DNA of 45,260 nt. Origin: DASRPD01 sp035646535 (GTDB lineage: Bacteria; Actinomycetota; Acidimicrobiia; IMCC26256; JANYLB01). Of this stretch, positions 1 to 6,810 are shown piece after piece. The position numbers and the translations under genes are program-made. The stretch lies in the NCBI GenBank assembly GCA_035646535.1, contig DASRPD010000111.1, forward strand, positions 1-45,260, written 5' to 3'. Position 1 is the stretch's first letter, and each line of letters opens with the position of its first letter. A model generated the notes under the pieces. That model was not told the DNA's origin. It worked only from the letters and a program-made list of their open reading frames with translations, and did no database searches.

Positions 1-253
1 ACCTCATGTCGATGGACGGTCGCCGGAGCCCCGAGCTGTTCTCCGACCAGGTGTCCGCGTGGTCGGTATGAACGAACTCCGCGCCGTGTTCGACGGGGTC
101 ACGCGCGAAATCGCGCGCGGTGAGGATGCGACCACCGACGCGATCGGTCGACTCGACAACCACGACGTCGAGCCCCGCACGGACCGCGTTCCGCGCCGCA
201 GTGACCCCGGCCATGCCGGCACCGATGACGACGACATCGTGACCCTCGGTCAA
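1..253 (-). CDS. FAD-dependent amine-oxidase-like flavoprotein, N-terminal fragment
   Basis: The first 84 codons of a minus-strand gene that runs off the left edge of the window. The protein opens with a Rossmann dinucleotide-binding motif, VVVIGAGMAG, at about residues 6-15, followed by the conserved second strand VVVVESTDRVGGRILT typical of flavin-containing amine oxidases and phytoene-desaturase-like enzymes (the GGR element contacts FAD). The start is a TTG placed 8 nt after a clear GGAGG ribosome-binding site; no ATG is available in frame nearby. It is divergent from the short-chain dehydrogenase, with about 50 bp between the two starts, and shares with it the palindrome at 274-289. The substrate cannot be inferred because the catalytic part lies outside the window. 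The FAD-binding fold is secure; the amine-oxidase subfamily is an inference. Confidence 0.8.
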   Translation of the reverse strand, partial: MTEGHDVVVIGAGMAGVTAARNAVRAGLDVVVVESTDRVGGRILTARDFARDPVEHGAEFVHTDHADTWSENSSGLRRPSIDMR

Positions 254-273
254 GAGACACCCCTCCAAGAAAC

Positions 274-289
274 CTGACGAGTGCGTCAT
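274..289. promoter_or_regulatory. palindromic operator, copy 1 (CTGAC-N6-GTCAT)
   Basis: CTGACGAGTGCGTCAT: the 8-base core TGAC/GTCA is perfect around a 6-nt centre. It ends 2 nt before the -10 box of the short-chain dehydrogenase gene and also lies just upstream of the divergent flavoprotein gene. Same motif as at 8339, 16886, 39866 and 41353. The size and symmetry suit a TetR-type dimer; the regulator is unknown. Confidence 0.6.
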
Positions 290-291
290 GG

Positions 292-297
292 TAACTT
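292..297 (+). promoter_or_regulatory. -10 box (TAACTT) of leaderless promoter
   Basis: TAACTT followed by exactly 7 nt and a GTG at 305. The same geometry is seen at 5143, 14284, 28122 and 37321. It decides the start of the short-chain dehydrogenase in favour of GTG 305 over GTG 281, which lies inside the palindrome. Confidence 0.55.
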
Positions 298-304
298 CGC
301 CTCC

Positions 305-1093
305 GTGCACCTCGACGGGTCCAAGATCTTGCTCACCGGAGCCTCGTCGGGGATCGGCGAGGCGCTGGCCCCGATGCTCGCGGCACGCGGCGCAACCCTC
401 GGGCTCGTGGCCCGGCGGGCCGATCGCCTGGAAGCCACCCTCGCCCGGGTACGCGAGCACTCCCCCTCGTCACGAGCCTGGCCCGTCGACCTCTCGGACC
501 TCGACGCAGCCGAGCAGGTCGTGCGCGATGCGTGGGCCGAGCTCGGTCACCTCGACGGGTTGATCAACAACGCGGCGATGGGAAAACGCAAGCACCTGCT
601 CGACCTGAACACGGCCGACCTCGACGAGGTGATGCACCTCAACTTCACGTCCCCGATCCGCATGGCGATGGTGGCGATCGAACGGATGGTCGCACGCGGA
701 TCGGGGCTCGTGGTCAACGTCGGTAGCCCGGGCGGGCGGTTCGGGATCGTCCACGAGTCGAGCTACTGCGCGGCCAAGTTCGCGATGAGCGGCTGGAGCG
801 AGGCCGCGGCCATGGACCTCGCCGAACGCGAGACCGGGGTGGAGATCAAGCTCGTGCTGCCCGGCGCGATCAAGACCGAGATCTGGGAGCAGAAGCCGGG
901 CGATCTCCCCGGCATCTTCGACGGGCCGTGGACCAGCGCCGAGGACTGCGCGGCAGGGATCGTCGAGTGCCTCGAGGCACCCGGCTTCGAGCACTACGTG
1001 CCCGACATGAAAGACATCGTCGTCGGCAAGACCGCGGACCCCGAGGGCTTCATCGCGATGATGGCCGCCGTCGCCCGCGACGCGCATTCCTAA
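305..1093 (+). CDS. short-chain dehydrogenase/reductase (SDR)
   Basis: A 262-residue classical SDR, the usual length for the family, expected to oxidise or reduce an alcohol/ketone with NAD(P). Visible motifs, numbered from this start, are the cofactor loop TGASSGIG at 11-18, NNAA at 88-91, the catalytic Ser at about 141 and the YCAAK active site with Tyr154 and Lys158. The R-R pair after the second strand (VARRADR) favours NADP(H). I chose GTG 305 because a TAACTT box sits 7 nt upstream, as for other leaderless genes here; a longer start at GTG 281 adds eight residues without homology value. It is divergent from a flavin oxidase-like gene and under the shared palindrome at 274. Substrate is unknown; a hydroxyacyl-CoA or hydroxysteroid role would fit the neighbourhood but is only inference. 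Confidence 0.9.
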   Translation: MHLDGSKILLTGASSGIGEALAPMLAARGATLGLVARRADRLEATLARVREHSPSSRAWPVDLSDLDAAEQVVRDAWAELGHLDGLINNAAMGKRKHLLDLNTADLDEVMHLNFTSPIRMAMVAIERMVARGSGLVVNVGSPGGRFGIVHESSYCAAKFAMSGWSEAAAMDLAERETGVEIKLVLPGAIKTEIWEQKPGDLPGIFDGPWTSAEDCAAGIVECLEAPGFEHYVPDMKDIVVGKTADPEGFIAMMAAVARDAHS

Positions 1094-1196
1094 TGGGGGT
1101 CGACCCGCGCCCACCGGTGCACTCGGGGTGGGTCGAGCCCCCGCGCGCGCCGACGTGGTTCTCACCCGGGCGGAGCACCGCTCGGGCCGGGGCGAT

Positions 1197-1739
1197 TCAG
1201 CGAGACGCGGCGGTCCAGTCGGGCCGGTACTCCGCGAGCCAATCGGCGTCAGCGTCGTGATAGTCAGCCGGGACGTCCTCCGGTTCGAGGCCGGCGTCGA
1301 GGTCGACGTGGTGCACGACGATCTCGCGCCAGCGAGCCAATGCGGTCACCGCGACCGGCTGCGTGCCGCCGAAGAACGCCGACGGTTGGTCCCACGCGTC
1401 GGCCGGCATGAGATCCCAGGCGTCGGTCAGAGCCGCCTCGGATGCACGCGCGCCATCGACGATCACATCGAGCGGGAGCGCGGCGCGGCCCGCGATGTCA
1501 CGCCCCCTGCCCTCGACCCCACCCGGGTACTGCACGCCGACGCGACCGTCAGCCGCGGCCGTGACCATCGCGACGAAGCCCTCTGCGTTGCCCCAGACGT
1601 GCGCGACGACGTGGGCGCGGGTCCATCCGGGTAGTTGAGACGGTGCCCGCGCCGCGTCGTCGGTGAGCCGACCGAGGGCGCGGTCGAGTCGGGACCACGC
1701 CGTCGCCACCCCGACGAGCGCGGCATCCGGGCGGCTCAC
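1197..1739 (-). CDS. mycothiol-dependent maleylpyruvate isomerase-like metalloenzyme (DinB fold)
   Basis: A 180-residue protein with the MDMPI N-terminal fold: LPGWTRAHVVAH at 36-47 and RWREIVVHHVDLDAG at 136-150. The metal ligands of the Corynebacterium enzyme (His, Glu, His with spacings 92 and 4) are matched by His47, Glu139 and His143. Family members use mycothiol as a cofactor in maleylpyruvate isomerisation or related thiol chemistry, or act as uncharacterised thiol-dependent enzymes. The GTG start overlaps the stop of the upstream molybdopterin oxidoreductase (GTGA), so the two are translationally coupled and probably act together. A longer open frame to 2096 exists but its extra part is antisense-like low-complexity sequence inside the oxidoreductase gene. 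Fold and metal site are well supported; the reaction is not. Confidence 0.85.
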   Translation of the reverse strand: MSRPDAALVGVATAWSRLDRALGRLTDDAARAPSQLPGWTRAHVVAHVWGNAEGFVAMVTAAADGRVGVQYPGGVEGRGRDIAGRAALPLDVIVDGARASEAALTDAWDLMPADAWDQPSAFFGGTQPVAVTALARWREIVVHHVDLDAGLEPEDVPADYHDADADWLAEYRPDWTAASR

Positions 1740-3991
1740 CCGGCGACCGAGACGGCCACCGGCGTCACCTCGACCGGTATCCCGTTGAGCACCGCGTTGC
1801 CGGACAACGGATCGATGAGGCTCCCGTCGGAGAGAATGTTGCTGTTCACACCGGGGCGCCGCGCCGCGACCTTCATGTCCGCGCCGGGAGCGTCGTGGCC
1901 CCAGCCGTGCGGGATGCTCACGACTCCGGCCATGATCGCGTCGGTCACCTCGACGTCGATCTCCACCTCGCCCACCCGCGAACGAACCCGGGCCGGTGCA
2001 CCGTCGAGAAGCCTGAGCCGCTCGGCGTCTTCTGGGTGGACGTGCATCGTGCAGCGGGCCTTGCCCTTCACGAGCACGTTGAGGTTGTGCATCCACGAGT
2101 TGTTGGACCGCAGGTCCCGGCGTCCGACCAAGACGATCTCGCCGTTTGACCGTCGCGTCAGTGAGGGTCGAAGCCGCGCCGCGACATCGTCCACCACTGG
2201 TTCGGGCGCGAGCTCGATCTTGCCGCTCGGGGTGCGCAACACCTCGGGCAGGCGCGCCTGCAGCGGACCGAGATCGATGCCGTGCGGGTGGGCCTCGAGC
2301 TCGTCGAGGCTGAGCCGGTCGCCGTAGGGACCCGTGCGCAGCATGAGATCGAGGATCCGCTCGGGGCCCCTCCGACCCTTGGCCGAGACCAGCTCGATCA
2401 CCTCGGCGACGTCGCGGCCCTCGAACGGCGAGCCCGCCCGGGTCGTGGCCTTCTGGGCGATCGTCGCGAGGGTGAGCTCATCGACCGCGGCCCCGGCCTC
2501 GGCCGTCGCACCCTGCCCGGCCGCGATGGCGGCAAGCCGCACGAGGATCTCCCACTCTGCTGGTGTGCCGGCCGGTGGCTCGGTCAGCGGCGGTGAGTAG
2601 TTCGCGACGTTGCGGATCGCCAGGGAGTAGAGCGCCAGGTCGAAGTGGCCCCGTGTGAGCAACCCTGGCGGAGGAAGGATCACATTGGCGTGGCGAGTCG
2701 TCTCGTTGCGGTAGATGTCGACGCTCACCATGAAGTCGAGCTCGTCGAGCGCGCCGTCCAGTCGGCTCGCGTCCGGCGTCGACAAGACGGGGTTGCCGGC
2801 GATGGTGAGCAGCGCCCTCACCTGCCCGTCGCCGGGTGTCGTGATCTCGTCGGCCAGTGCGACCACCGGGAACTCGCCGTAGAACTCGGGCAGGTCGCGT
2901 ACCCGGCTCCGACGCCGGCCGAAACGAACGCCCCGTCCTTTCCCGGGCGGGCCACCGGTGTTCGCGCTCCCGGCAGCCGGGCGCGTGAACATCGCTCCGC
3001 CCTCGCGGTCGAGGTTGCCGGCCGCCACGTTGATCACGTCGACGAGCCAGCTCGCGAGCGTGCCGAACTCCTGGGTGCATGTGCCGATGCGCGCGTACAC
3101 CGCGGCCCGTTCCGTCGCGGCCAGATCGCGCGCCACCCGTCGGATGGTCTCGGCGGCGATTCCGCACACCGGAGCCACCACCTCAGGAGCGAAGTCGCGC
3201 GCCAGCTCGCGCACCGTGTCGAGGCCGAGCACATGACCGTCCGCCCGACCCAGGTCGACGAGCTCGTCGGCGAAGAGCACGTGCACAATGCCGAAGAGAA
3301 AGTGCGCATCGGTCCCGGGTCGGATGAACAGGTGCTCGTCGGCTTCCTCGGCGGTCTTCGACCGACGGGGATCGATGACGACGAGCCGGCCTCCCCGAGC
3401 ACGCATCGCCCGCAACCGACCGGGGATGTCAGGCGCGGTCATGAGCGAGCCGTTCGAGGCGAACGGGTTGGCGCCGAGCATCAACAGGTAGTCGGTGCGG
3501 TCGACGTCCGGCACCGGAATGCTGAGCCCGGTGCCGAACATCAGCCCCGCCGAGACCTGTTTCGGCATCTGGTCGACGGTGCTCGCCGAATAGACGTTGG
3601 TCGTGGCGAAGCTCTGGAGGACGGCGCGGTTGTAGACGAGCGACGCGAGGTTGTGCGCGCTCGGATTCCCGAGGTAGATGGCCACCGCGTCACGGCCGTG
3701 TCGCTCGATGATCTCGGTGAGCCCGCGCTCGACCTCACCGAACGCGTCGTCCCAGCCGACTGTCTGCCAATCGTCGCCGCTCCGCAGCAGCGGCGCTCGC
3801 AACCGGTCCGGGTCGGCTTCGAGCGCCTTGAGCGCGGTCCCCTTGGGACACAGGTACCCGTGGCTGAAGACGTCGTCGCGATCGCCCCGCACCAGGGTGA
3901 TCTCGGTCCGGTCGTTCAAGTGGAGCTCGAGACCACAAGTCGCCTCGCACAGCGGGCACGTGCGGTACTCGATCCGGGTCGCGTCAGCCAT
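1736..3991 (-). CDS. molybdopterin oxidoreductase (formate dehydrogenase/BisC superfamily)
   Basis: A 751-residue member of the prokaryotic molybdopterin oxidoreductases. The N-terminus carries a [4Fe-4S] site, Cys12, Cys15, Cys19 and Cys48, followed by Lys50, the usual electron-relay lysine. The central region contains the pterin-binding elements MLGANPFASNG and VVIDPRRSKTAEEAD, and the last 130 residues form the molybdopterin dinucleotide-binding domain (SNNSWMHN, IPHGWGHD). At the position where formate dehydrogenases carry Cys or Sec the segment reads VYSASTVDQMPKQ, with no Cys or Sec, so formate is not a safe substrate call. The start is ATG 3991, 6 nt after a TACGCT box; a TTG one codon earlier is less likely. 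It overlaps the isomerase-like gene by 4 bp. No redox partner subunit is adjacent. Cytoplasmic, no Tat signal seen. Confidence 0.9.
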   Translation of the reverse strand: MADATRIEYRTCPLCEATCGLELHLNDRTEITLVRGDRDDVFSHGYLCPKGTALKALEADPDRLRAPLLRSGDDWQTVGWDDAFGEVERGLTEIIERHGRDAVAIYLGNPSAHNLASLVYNRAVLQSFATTNVYSASTVDQMPKQVSAGLMFGTGLSIPVPDVDRTDYLLMLGANPFASNGSLMTAPDIPGRLRAMRARGGRLVVIDPRRSKTAEEADEHLFIRPGTDAHFLFGIVHVLFADELVDLGRADGHVLGLDTVRELARDFAPEVVAPVCGIAAETIRRVARDLAATERAAVYARIGTCTQEFGTLASWLVDVINVAAGNLDREGGAMFTRPAAGSANTGGPPGKGRGVRFGRRRSRVRDLPEFYGEFPVVALADEITTPGDGQVRALLTIAGNPVLSTPDASRLDGALDELDFMVSVDIYRNETTRHANVILPPPGLLTRGHFDLALYSLAIRNVANYSPPLTEPPAGTPAEWEILVRLAAIAAGQGATAEAGAAVDELTLATIAQKATTRAGSPFEGRDVAEVIELVSAKGRRGPERILDLMLRTGPYGDRLSLDELEAHPHGIDLGPLQARLPEVLRTPSGKIELAPEPVVDDVAARLRPSLTRRSNGEIVLVGRRDLRSNNSWMHNLNVLVKGKARCTMHVHPEDAERLRLLDGAPARVRSRVGEVEIDVEVTDAIMAGVVSIPHGWGHDAPGADMKVAARRPGVNSNILSDGSLIDPLSGNAVLNGIPVEVTPVAVSVAG

Positions 3992-3997
3992 CAACCG

Positions 3998-4003
3998 AGC
4001 GTA
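3998..4003 (-). promoter_or_regulatory. -10 box (TACGCT) of leaderless promoter
   Basis: On the minus strand TACGCT stands 6 nt before ATG 3991. The hairpin at 4017-4067 begins 13 bp upstream of this box, in the region where a -35 contact would lie. Confidence 0.5.
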
Positions 4004-4016
4004 CGCCCAACCACCC

Positions 4017-4067
4017 CGTTCCGGTCAGGATCGGCGTTGGTTCCCAACGCCGATCCTGACCGGAACG
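4017..4067. repeat. perfect 24-bp inverted repeat, hairpin A
   Basis: Arms of 24 bp pair without mismatch around a 3-nt loop (TTC at 4041-4043). The left part, preceded by CCACCC, shares the 17-bp string CCACCCCGTTCCGGTCA with hairpin B at 5081-5097. After a 3-base difference the match continues through TCGGCG. The two hairpins flank the AbiEi/DUF559 gene. No T-tract follows, and the hairpin sits at the 5-prime side of both neighbours, so it is not a simple terminator. Confidence 0.9.
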
Positions 4068-4122
4068 CTCGGGGGCGGGGCGAGGGACGATGGTTGTCCC
4101 AGGTAGCTGGTGTAGTCCATGC

Positions 4123-5046
4123 ATGGCCACGGATGGCGCGTACCGCAGTGCGATGAACGCCGCCGCCCGACAGCACGGCGTGCTGAGCACCCACCATGCC
4201 CGGGTGTGCGGGTTGAGCGAGCAGAACATCCGGCATCTGGTCACCATCGGGGTGCTGGAGCGCCCGGCGCCGGGAGTGCTGCGGGTCGTGGGTGCCGGCC
4301 GCTCGTGGCGCCAACGCCTCATGGTCGCCGTGGCCGCCGCGGGACCGGGGTGCGTGGTGTCACACCGTGCGGCCGCGGCGCTCCACGGCTTCGATCGGTT
4401 CCCTTCCGGACCCGTCGAGGTCCTGGTCGATCGCCCGTACCGCTCACGTGACCCGCGCGCGCGGATTCACAGCACCCGGCGGCTCGACACGGTCGATCTG
4501 ACCACCGTCGACGGGATCCCGGTCACCTCGCCGGAGCGCACCCTGATCGACCTGGCGGCGAGCGTCGGAGTCAACCGGCTCGAGGAAGCCCTCGATTCCG
4601 GGGTACGAGACCACACCGTCGATCTCGATCGGCTCCGCGCCCGGATCGCTTCACTCCGCACGCGGGGACGGCGTGGAGTCCGCAAGCTCGAACGCCTCGT
4701 CGGCGGGCCGACGGTCACGAGACCGCAATCGGTTCTGGAACGTCGTTTCCTTCGTTCCGTGGAGGCTGCCGGTCTGCCCACACCGGAATGTCAGGTGTGC
4801 GTTCACCGCCCTGATGGATCACGCGCGTACGTCGATTTCGTCTTCGCCGGGACGAACGTCGCGGTCGAGGTCGACGGTCACGGCGCCCACGCCACGCGTC
4901 GTCAACGGCGGCATGACAGCAGCCGGGCCAACGACTTGGTCCTTGCCGATCTCCTGCTCCTCCGATTCACCTACGAGCAGGTCGTCCACGACACCGACGC
5001 CGTGGTTGCCGATTGCCGGCGAGCATTGGCTCGAGCCGCGGCGTGA
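4123..5046 (+). CDS. AbiEi-type winged-helix protein with C-terminal DUF559 (Vsr/PD-(D/E)XK-like) domain
   Basis: About 307 residues from ATG 4123; ATG 4090 or 4153 are also possible and none has a good ribosome-binding site. The first 60 residues resemble the AbiEi antitoxin helix-turn-helix (QHGVLSTHHARVCGLSEQNI, then VLERPAPGVLRV). A middle region with SHRAAAALHGF and VTSPERTLIDLA is typical of this family, and the C-terminus is DUF559-like: YVDFVFAGTNVAVEVDGHGAH followed by RR..D..R and LLLRFTYEQV. Asp238, Glu249 and Asp251 (numbered from 4123) could form a nuclease metal site. No AbiEii toxin is adjacent, so a two-gene type IV toxin-antitoxin pair is not supported. Such solitary proteins are common in actinobacteria and uncharacterised. 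The gene is bracketed by two related hairpins at 4017 and 5084, which may mean it moves or acts with them. Confidence 0.8.
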   Translation: MATDGAYRSAMNAAARQHGVLSTHHARVCGLSEQNIRHLVTIGVLERPAPGVLRVVGAGRSWRQRLMVAVAAAGPGCVVSHRAAAALHGFDRFPSGPVEVLVDRPYRSRDPRARIHSTRRLDTVDLTTVDGIPVTSPERTLIDLAASVGVNRLEEALDSGVRDHTVDLDRLRARIASLRTRGRRGVRKLERLVGGPTVTRPQSVLERRFLRSVEAAGLPTPECQVCVHRPDGSRAYVDFVFAGTNVAVEVDGHGAHATRRQRRHDSSRANDLVLADLLLLRFTYEQVVHDTDAVVADCRRALARAAA

Positions 5047-5083
5047 ACCGAACCGGGAATGAGCCCCAGCCGGCCGCCACCCA

Positions 5084-5140
5084 CCCCGTTCCGGTCATCG
5101 GCGCCCGTGCCCGGCAACCCCTGGGATGACCAGAACGGGG
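5084..5140. repeat. imperfect 16-bp inverted repeat, hairpin B
   Basis: Arms 5084-5099 and 5125-5140 pair at 15 of 16 positions around a 25-nt loop. The left arm with its flank repeats the first 17 bp of hairpin A and is in the same orientation, so the AbiEi/DUF559 gene lies between two related copies about 1.07 kb apart. The right arm ends 2 bp before the -10 box of the metallo-hydrolase gene. Confidence 0.8.
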
Positions 5141-5142
5141 GG

Positions 5143-5148
5143 TACGGT
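5143..5148 (+). promoter_or_regulatory. -10 box (TACGGT) of leaderless promoter
   Basis: TACGGT followed by 7 nt and GTG 5156. It argues against ATG 5126, which lies inside the right arm of hairpin B. Confidence 0.5.
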
Positions 5149-5155
5149 GGCGGCC

Positions 5156-5878
5156 GTGGCCGGCAGCGACGAGCGTCTCTACTTCCGCCAGCTGCTCGCA
5201 GGACGCGACTTCGCAGCCGAGGACCCGGTGGCCCGCCAGATGGCGAACTTCGCCTATCTCGTCGGCGATCGCGAGACCGGCGAGGCGATCGTGATCGACC
5301 CCGCGTACTCCATTGGAGACCTGCTCGCACTCGCCGGCGGCGACGGCATGCGCATCACCGGCGCGCTCGTCACCCATCACCATCCCGACCACGTCGGCGG
5401 GTCGCTCGGAGGATGGGACATCGAGGGCGTTCGCGAGCTGCTGACGCTCCACGGTGTGCCGATCCATGTCCAACGTGATGAAGCCCACGGCGTGAAACGC
5501 CTCACCGGGGCGTCCGACTCGGATCTCGTGCTGCACGACGGTGGCGACGTCGTCGACGTGGGGGCCATACCCATCACGCTGATGCACACGCCTGGACACA
5601 CCCCGGGAAGCCAGTGCTTCCTCGTCGACGAACGGCTCGTCGCCGGCGACACGTTGTTCCTCGAGGGATGCGGCCGAACCGATCTGCCCGGCGGCGACCC
5701 CGAGCAGATGTACGAGACGCTGACGCAGCGGCTGGCGCGGATCCCGGACGACACCGTGTTGTTCCCCGGCCATCTCTATTCGCCCGAACCATCGGCCACC
5801 ATGGGTGACACTCGGGAACGGAACTACGTCTTCCGGCTCCGAACGCTCGACCAGTGGTTGCAGATGTTCGGGTCGTGA
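5156..5878 (+). CDS. metallo-beta-lactamase-fold hydrolase (glyoxalase II/persulfide-dioxygenase type)
   Basis: A 240-residue single-domain MBL-fold enzyme. The metal motif HHHPDH lies at 74-79, a second His in MHTPGHTPGS, the bridging Asp in VAGDTLF and a further His in FPGHLYS, completing the glyoxalase II-type binuclear set. It probably hydrolyses a thioester or a related thiol adduct; the exact substrate is unknown. The N-terminal LYFRQLLAGRDFA with QMANFAYLVGD is characteristic of an actinobacterial subfamily and supports starting close to GTG 5156, which also has a TACGGT box 7 nt upstream. An earlier ATG at 5126 would place the start inside a hairpin arm. The secreted protein gene follows 22 nt downstream and may be co-transcribed. 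Confidence 0.88.
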   Translation: MAGSDERLYFRQLLAGRDFAAEDPVARQMANFAYLVGDRETGEAIVIDPAYSIGDLLALAGGDGMRITGALVTHHHPDHVGGSLGGWDIEGVRELLTLHGVPIHVQRDEAHGVKRLTGASDSDLVLHDGGDVVDVGAIPITLMHTPGHTPGSQCFLVDERLVAGDTLFLEGCGRTDLPGGDPEQMYETLTQRLARIPDDTVLFPGHLYSPEPSATMGDTRERNYVFRLRTLDQWLQMFGS

Positions 5879-5900
5879 CAGCACCCCGCGAGGCACCCTG

Positions 5901-6428
5901 ATGCGCGCCCGGACGAAACGCCGGCTCGGCATCGTCTGCGTCGTCGTCGGCACAGGAACAATCGCGGTGGCTGCGACGGGCAGTCTTGCCGGATGGGGCA
6001 AACAGGCCACCTCGACGACGACCACGACAACGGCCTCCATCGTGCCCACGACATCGACGACGCTGCCGCTCACCGAGGATCCCGCGCAGTTCCTCGACGC
6101 GCTGGGCACGGCGCTGCGCGCCGGTGACCTCGAGTTCCTGATGAGTCGCCTCCACCCGGCCACGATCGAGCGCTATCTGGAGATCCAGTGCCGGACGACC
6201 TTGGCCGGCCAACAGGATGGCTCCGCGCAGTTCGGCCTCGTGTCGGTGAGCGAGCCGGCGGATTTCGAGTGGACGACCGACGACCGGACCGTCGTGATCC
6301 CCGACACGCTGAGCGTCGAGGTCGACCGCGTGGAACAGGGCGTGACGAGCCGAGCCGTCATCCACATCACGCCGGCAAACGGTCAGTTCACCTGGTTCGT
6401 CGACTGCGGGAACCCGTTCGGGCCCTGA
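5901..6428 (+). CDS. membrane-anchored or secreted protein with Thr-rich linker, function unknown
   Basis: A 175-residue protein with a positively charged start (MRARTKRR), one hydrophobic segment at about 9-30, then a threonine-rich linker (STTTTTTASIVPTTSTTLP) and a globular C-terminal domain of about 115 residues. The architecture is that of a membrane-tethered extracytoplasmic domain. The globular part (FLDALGTALRAGDLEFLMSRLHPATIERY) resembles the helical start of NTF2/SnoaL-like folds, but I do not recognise a named family. It holds two Cys (about residues 98 and 171) that could form a disulfide outside the cell. ATG 5901 follows a weak GAGG. The 3-prime end overlaps a small convergent gene by 41 bp. 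Confidence 0.75.
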   Translation: MRARTKRRLGIVCVVVGTGTIAVAATGSLAGWGKQATSTTTTTTASIVPTTSTTLPLTEDPAQFLDALGTALRAGDLEFLMSRLHPATIERYLEIQCRTTLAGQQDGSAQFGLVSVSEPADFEWTTDDRTVVIPDTLSVEVDRVEQGVTSRAVIHITPANGQFTWFVDCGNPFGP

Positions 6429-6555
6429 CCAACAACACGACTCCGACCACGACGAGCACCGCCCCGGGAATCGCCAGCAGAGCCCACGGTGGTGCATCCT
6501 CCGCCCCGGCAGACAGCAGACCGATGACCATGAGGGCGACTCGGCCGAACGGCAC
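6388..6555 (-). CDS. small two-helix membrane protein (55 aa)
   Basis: A 55-residue minus-strand frame starting GTG. It has hydrophobic segments at about 6-18 and 24-43 (LLAIPGAVLVVVGVVLLV), separated by GAEDAPPW, and ends in a basic tail (RARTGSRSRRTR) that should stay in the cytoplasm. A TAGCGT box lies 6 nt before the GTG (6562-6567), the same leaderless layout as larger genes here. It overlaps the end of the secreted-protein gene by 41 bp in convergent orientation. No family recognised; the composition and promoter make it a plausible real gene, but it is short. Confidence 0.55.
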   Translation of the reverse strand: MPFGRVALMVIGLLSAGAEDAPPWALLAIPGAVLVVVGVVLLVRARTGSRSRRTR

Positions 6556-6561
6556 CGGCCG

Positions 6562-6567
6562 ACGCTA
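6562..6567 (-). promoter_or_regulatory. -10 box (TAGCGT) for the small membrane protein
   Basis: Minus-strand TAGCGT, then CGGCCG, then GTG at 6555. It is the main support that the small overlapping frame is expressed. Confidence 0.4.
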
Positions 6568-6618
6568 CCGCGACGACCGGCGCACGACCCCTGACGTCCG
6601 CTGCCGTAGCCTCGGGTG

Positions 6619-6810
6619 GTGGACATCGCGTTGGTGATCGTGTGCCCCGACTGCGGCGGACGTGCGCACCTCATCCAGCTGCCCGGACCCGAGGAACGCC
6701 TCGAGGTGGATGACGTCGTGGCCTACCGCTGCGAGGACTGCCTCGATCGGTGGGACGTCGTCGTCGGAGACGAGGACGTCCCCGACGACGACACGCCCCG
6801 CGTCCTCTAG
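6619..6810 (+). CDS. small zinc-ribbon protein (63 aa)
   Basis: A 63-residue acidic protein with two CxxC knuckles: Cys9 and Cys12 in CPDCGG, Cys38 and Cys41 in CEDC. These should bind one zinc. The tail (VVVGDEDVPDDDTPRVL) is strongly acidic. Two GTG codons are adjacent at 6616 and 6619; the second is 6 nt after a TAGCCT box (6607-6612), so I prefer it. Its stop overlaps by 4 bp the stop of the convergent aldehyde dehydrogenase gene. Proteins of this kind are conserved orphans; a nucleic-acid or protein-binding role is possible but unproven. Confidence 0.7.
   Translation: MDIALVIVCPDCGGRAHLIQLPGPEERLEVDDVVAYRCEDCLDRWDVVVGDEDVPDDDTPRVL

Noticed and set aside
2645..4156. A 503-codon plus-strand open frame across the molybdopterin oxidoreductase gene
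   Set aside because: It is antisense to a gene with clear Cys and pterin motifs; its translation is Arg/Pro/His-rich without any family pattern, as expected from GC-rich antisense frames.
4090..5046. Type IV AbiE toxin-antitoxin pair
   Set aside because: No nucleotidyltransferase toxin (AbiEii) gene lies next to the AbiEi-like gene; the frames around it belong to other genes.
5126..5155. ATG 5126 as start of the MBL-fold hydrolase
   Set aside because: It lies inside the right arm of hairpin B and upstream of the TACGGT box; GTG 5156 has the recurring 7-nt leaderless spacing and matches the start of family similarity.
4967..6163. A 398-codon minus-strand open frame across the MBL-fold gene
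   Set aside because: Antisense of a gene with a complete metal-binding motif set and no recognisable motif of its own.
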